Source of the DNA: Styela clava
Taxonomy: Eukaryota; Chordata; Ascidiacea; Stolidobranchia; Styelidae
Assembly (NCBI RefSeq): GCF_964204865.1
Contig: NC_135251.1
Location: 7,874,001-7,938,000 of the forward strand
DNA length: 64,000 bases
Reading direction: 5' to 3'
Below are positions 63,101-64,000 of the stretch, piece after piece. Each line of letters begins with the position of its first letter. The first letter of the stretch is position 1. The position numbers and the translations under genes were made by a program. The notes under the pieces were generated by a model, which saw only the letters and a list, made by a program, of their open reading frames with translations, did not search any database and was not told where the DNA came from.

Positions 63101-63801
63101 AATCAATTAACAAAATATTTGTTGTTAACTCTGAGCAACATGGACAAACTTGAAATTTCAGACAAACAGACAAGCTCTTGTAATATAAAAAAAAAATATC
63201 AGAGTTTCAAAAGTTCAAGGTTGCTTTGAATGGTAATTTATAAATTCTGAACAAAAATTAAGAGTTAAAGTTTGTCTCAAGGTTTGCAGTGAAAAAGCAA
63301 TGTCTCAAAAAGGTCTCATCTGTGTCATTGAGATTTACTAAATTTAGGCAATTTTAGGTATTTTACACAACCACACAGGACAAGACTCAACAGAACTAAA
63401 TTGGTCATAAGAATTGGTTATTATGTATTTCAAACACATTTTTAAATAAAGGAAGGTCTGAAAACTATTATCAAAAAGATAAAATTAAAATTGTAGAAGT
63501 TTTTCATAAATTTCACCGTGTACTCCAATTTTGGGCTATGAAGGTATAAAACTTAACTTACAGTATTACAAATTCAAATTTTCCTCTAACTCTTTTAAAA
63601 CAATTCAATTATGTGATTATTATTGTGTTATACCTCTGTGTTGCCCAAGGATGATTTGAAAGCTTGTAGTTGATCTGAGGACAGGTTACAGTTTTCAAGG
63701 CTCAACTGTTCAACATAGGATTGATTAGAGAGTATTTGTCCAACTGATGATAAACCTTCAACTCCCATGTTTGTGTTTTCTTGCAGGTAAAACTTCATGA
63801 T
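51164..63801 (-). CDS. Family copy C: NLRP1-like LRR - FN3 - FIIND (ZU5-UPA) gene, 5' end beyond the window
   Basis: Twelve minus-strand exons can be placed: 63801-63634, 62857-62690, 61790-61668 (LRR); 61364-61295, 60535-60453, 58761-58695, 56680-56619 (acidic linkers); 55226-54963 (FN3); 53519-52734 (ZU5 plus UPA); 52334-52243, 51676-51583 and 51183-51164 (tail). From 61364 down to 52243 every AG/GT boundary agrees in phase. The tail frame meets TGA at 51625-51623, so the last exon may be untranslated. The FIIND of NLRP1 and CARD8 cuts itself to leave a non-covalent N- and C-terminal pair. The His and Phe-Ser needed are present here. By analogy the protein would be a cytosolic sensor with LRRs upstream, but no NACHT or CARD is seen in the window. 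The LRR-to-linker join is out of phase, so LRR exons could belong to a separate gene or isoform. Confidence 0.7.
51583..51676 (-). CDS. Penultimate tail exon of copy C, with in-frame stops
   Basis: It is 94 nt, the same length as 24028-23935 in copy A. It encodes GQNDQGNGGAVGGNQAI and then TGA (51625-51623), with a TAG three codons further on. Copy A reads through here. Copy C therefore ends about 20 residues earlier, in low-complexity sequence that may be dispensable. Confidence 0.55.
51786..52180 (-). repeat. SINE-like family 1 copy in a copy C intron
   Basis: Contains GTTAGCCAATCATTCCAAATGC, GATGATGGAGGAAGCAATAA, GACCCCACGCAGGGTAATCA and GAGGTGTGGTGGCCAG. The 149-aa minus-strand frame across it is a shadow. 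Confidence 0.55.
52243..52334 (-). CDS. First tail exon of copy C
   Basis: Acceptor TTTATAG, 92 nt, donor ATG|GTAAAA. It encodes RRGPPNINFAGANIENVH and then PERENQNNQQM. The copy A exon (24544-24459) is two codons shorter and otherwise alike. The Pro/Asn/Gln composition suggests a disordered tail following UPA, in the place where NLRP1 and CARD8 have a CARD. Confidence 0.7.
52734..53519 (-). CDS. FIIND-like ZU5-UPA exon of copy C (intact)
   Basis: 786 nt, 261 codons, phase 1 at both ends. Residues 14-110 fit ZU5 (NECKVFFPDGTF, TKVWMSLG, PALDISAES). Residues from about 115 fit UPA (FLYIMGHNQICITFF, KIHLQLRIEG). His85 in DILHF and Phe113-Ser114 in CQEFS lie 29 residues apart. In human NLRP1 the catalytic His and the cleaved Phe|Ser are 27 apart, in AHF and SFSPL. 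Cleavage would leave a C-terminal fragment of UPA plus tail. Unlike copies A and B, the residue after Ser is Arg and not Pro. The donor is CCAG|GTGAGG; reading through it stops at 52681. UNC5, ankyrin and PIDD also have ZU5-UPA, but the single HF...FS pattern fits NLRP1/CARD8 best. Confidence 0.85.
53540..54470. other. Intron of copy C, nothing further recognised
   Basis: AT-rich, with no exon-like or repeat-end sequence that I can defend. Confidence 0.45.
54481..54781. mobile_element. Short hAT MITE (GGGGTGTGCAA ends) in a copy C intron
   Basis: The ends CAGGGGTGTGCAACC and TTTGCACACCACTG are near-perfect inverses. Interior words are GAGGGCCAGAT and CTCGCGGGCCACAG. The flanks TGTATGTC and CTGTAGTC suggest a worn duplication. 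Confidence 0.7.
54963..55226 (-). CDS. Fibronectin type III exon of copy C
   Basis: 264 nt, phase 1 at both ends. LPQIENVSSQRSGSDILL, TWNEVPDSNVLYNIEIF and KYRFQVWAKDELGN give the Pro/Trp/Tyr pattern of an FN3 sandwich of about 87 residues. A phase-1 symmetric exon can be duplicated or skipped without shifting the frame. Its position directly before ZU5 is shared with copy B. Confidence 0.85.
55240..56610. other. Intron of copy C
   Basis: 55380-55530 (GTTCCCCATCAACCATGAAA, CTGATCTAAACAAACTATG) is shared with 39300-39390 in copy B. The CTGATC-TAACAAACTATG word also occurs at 60215. Otherwise nothing recognised. Confidence 0.5.
56619..56680 (-). CDS. Linker exon 4 of copy C
   Basis: 62 nt between TTTGTTTTCAG and GTAATT, encoding SKIPTTEVEEIQQEDEISLY. 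Very acidic. Starts in phase 2 and ends in phase 1, matching linker exon 2 at 60535-60453. Confidence 0.7.
56839..57765. mobile_element. Non-autonomous hAT element (GTGGTTCTCAACC ends) in a copy C intron
   Basis: CAGTGGTTCTCAACCTTTTA at the left, GGTTGAGAACCACTG at the right. Repeated GCGTACCAC words occur inside both ends. TGCTAA on both flanks is a partial target duplication. No transposase is present. Confidence 0.8.
58205..58500 (-). repeat. ACAAGAGAG repeat, inverted copy in a copy C intron
   Basis: Begins at TTATTGGACACGTAGTGGAC and contains TTACTGGACCGATTGCTTCG, AGAAGGCTATTACTTTTA and TATGACGTCA. The far end is degraded. A 75-aa frame across it is a shadow. Confidence 0.6.
58695..58761 (-). 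CDS. Linker exon 3 of copy C
   Basis: 67 nt between TTTCTGTAG and GTCAGA, encoding DTSSRTTCEKRRKTSDGDGG. Phase 1 to phase 2, the same as linker exon 1 at 61364-61295. Exons 3 and 4 thus look like a duplicate of exons 1 and 2. Confidence 0.65.
58770..60450. other. Intron of copy C with a SINE-like repeat at 59627-59915
   Basis: The SINE-like copy has TTATCTCGGGGGAGAGG, GCATACCGCGGCC and CATAGGTGCGATGGG. The 109-aa plus-strand frame at 59217-59546 has a signal-like C-terminus but no recognisable domain. I do not call it a gene. Confidence 0.5.
60453..60535 (-). CDS. Linker exon 2 of copy C
   Basis: 83 nt between TTTTTTCAG and GTAAGT, encoding SELLLSGVEAKQSDEEVTKQ and then LAKPTQH. In copy B (40987-40905) the coding part is preserved but the acceptor G is mutated to A. 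Confidence 0.75.
60977..61072. mobile_element. Short palindromic hAT MITE in a copy C intron
   Basis: Same insertion as 41431-41518 in copy B, so it predates the B/C split. Confidence 0.6.
61295..61364 (-). CDS. Linker exon 1 of copy C
   Basis: 70 nt between TTTTTAAG and GTTAGA. In phase 1 it encodes SPDDSFRNTEEKVGTSQEVG. In phase 0, the phase left by the preceding LRR exon, it would stop at a TAG after 19 residues, and the same stop exists in copy B. The acidic reading connects in phase to every exon downstream, so I prefer it. Confidence 0.65.
61500..61625 (-). repeat. SINE-like family 1 fragment between LRR and linker exons
   Basis: GAGAAACCGCGGCCTCTC, GGTTACCAGTGCATGTTGGCC and GATTAGTTAACCAGTTACT. 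It lies in the very intron where the phase fails, and may have removed or displaced an exon. Confidence 0.55.
61668..61790 (-). CDS. LRR exon 3 upstream of copy C
   Basis: 123 nt between TTTATTACAG and GTAAGT, in phase 0 at both ends. It encodes KLEIYLDGGIILKSQ at the start and FLNNFRPQLQKLNL at the end, the latter a clear LRR strand. It is 15 codons shorter than the two preceding LRR exons. Confidence 0.7.
62306..62545 (+). repeat. ACAAGAGAG repeat copy in an intron
   Basis: From AACAAGAGAGCTATGCTCAA to CCACTACGTGTCTAATAA, with TTTCAAAGCGATTGGTCCAG in the middle. It is the cleanest short copy (about 240 bases). Confidence 0.65.
62690..62857 (-). CDS. LRR exon 2 upstream of copy C
   Basis: Exactly 168 nt (56 codons), phase 0 to phase 0, between ATTTCAACAG and GTTTGA. 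It encodes IGVLEYDED at the start and LPNVTYKLSLQRWKIADED in the middle: two LRR units of 28 residues. NLR genes of vertebrates use near-identical 171-bp phase-symmetric exons for LRR pairs. Confidence 0.75.
63634..63801 (-). CDS. LRR exon 1 visible in the window
   Basis: 168 nt, phase 0 to phase 0, between TCTTTATAG and GTATAA. It encodes IMKFYLQENTNMGVEGLS and SYVEQLSLENCNLSSDQL, a canonical LxxLxLxxC/N pattern. Further LRR exons, and perhaps a NACHT or N-terminal signalling domain, are expected beyond position 64000. Confidence 0.8.
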
Positions 63802-64000
63802 CTATAAAGAGACAAGAATAATTGATAAACCATGAAATCTATAATTGGATCTTTACTGAGTGAGAAATGAAAATTACGTTGGACTTGGATTTTTATGGTA
63901 TTGCTAGTTATTGATTCAAGATATGCTGGTAATATTCCAAAGACCTCAACATTGAACCACAAAAGTAAACATATCAGAATTGAAATATATTGGGTGAGCT

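Overview
This is a eukaryotic, AT-rich (about two-thirds A+T by eye), repeat-dense window from an animal nuclear genome. It has GT-AG spliced genes, a mitochondrial-type HSP60, hAT transposons with 8-bp target duplications, tRNA-headed SINE-like repeats and C2H2 zinc-finger relics. The combination of leucine-rich-repeat (LRR) exons with a ZU5-UPA (FIIND-like) domain suggests a deuterostome or other marine invertebrate. An ascidian is my best guess, at low confidence.

Layout. 1-12.2 kb holds no gene I can support; it contains SINEs, a large inverted repeat, a non-autonomous hAT element and other repeats. 12.77-14.49 kb is an intact, intronless HSP60 gene on the + strand. 16-22 kb is repeats. 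From 23 to 64 kb the minus strand carries three copies of one multi-exon gene family, which I call A (23.4-25.5 kb), B (36.4-41.8 kb) and C (51.2-61.4 kb, with LRR exons on to the window edge). Between them lie a decayed zinc-finger array (33.7-35.1 kb) and a broken second copy of the 3' part of the HSP60 locus (41.8-48.4 kb). That second copy is interrupted by three transposons nested inside one another.

The main result is the gene family. Copy C, read on the minus strand, has LRR exons of 168 bp, short acidic linker exons, a fibronectin type III exon and a 786-bp exon encoding ZU5 plus UPA. The 786-bp exon keeps a His and a Phe-Ser pair 29 residues apart. These match the catalytic His and the Phe|Ser self-cleavage site of the FIIND of NLRP1 and CARD8. 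A short Asn/Gln-rich tail follows, with no CARD visible. This looks like an invertebrate NLRP1-like LRR-FIIND protein. Copy A has one nonsense codon just before the cleavage site. Copy B has three frameshifts and a mutated splice acceptor. Only copy C has an intact FIIND exon. The join between its LRR exons and its linker exons is out of phase and needs transcript evidence.

The transposon layers can be read as a time series, because several insertions have exact 8-bp duplications and an empty site in a paralogous stretch of the same window.
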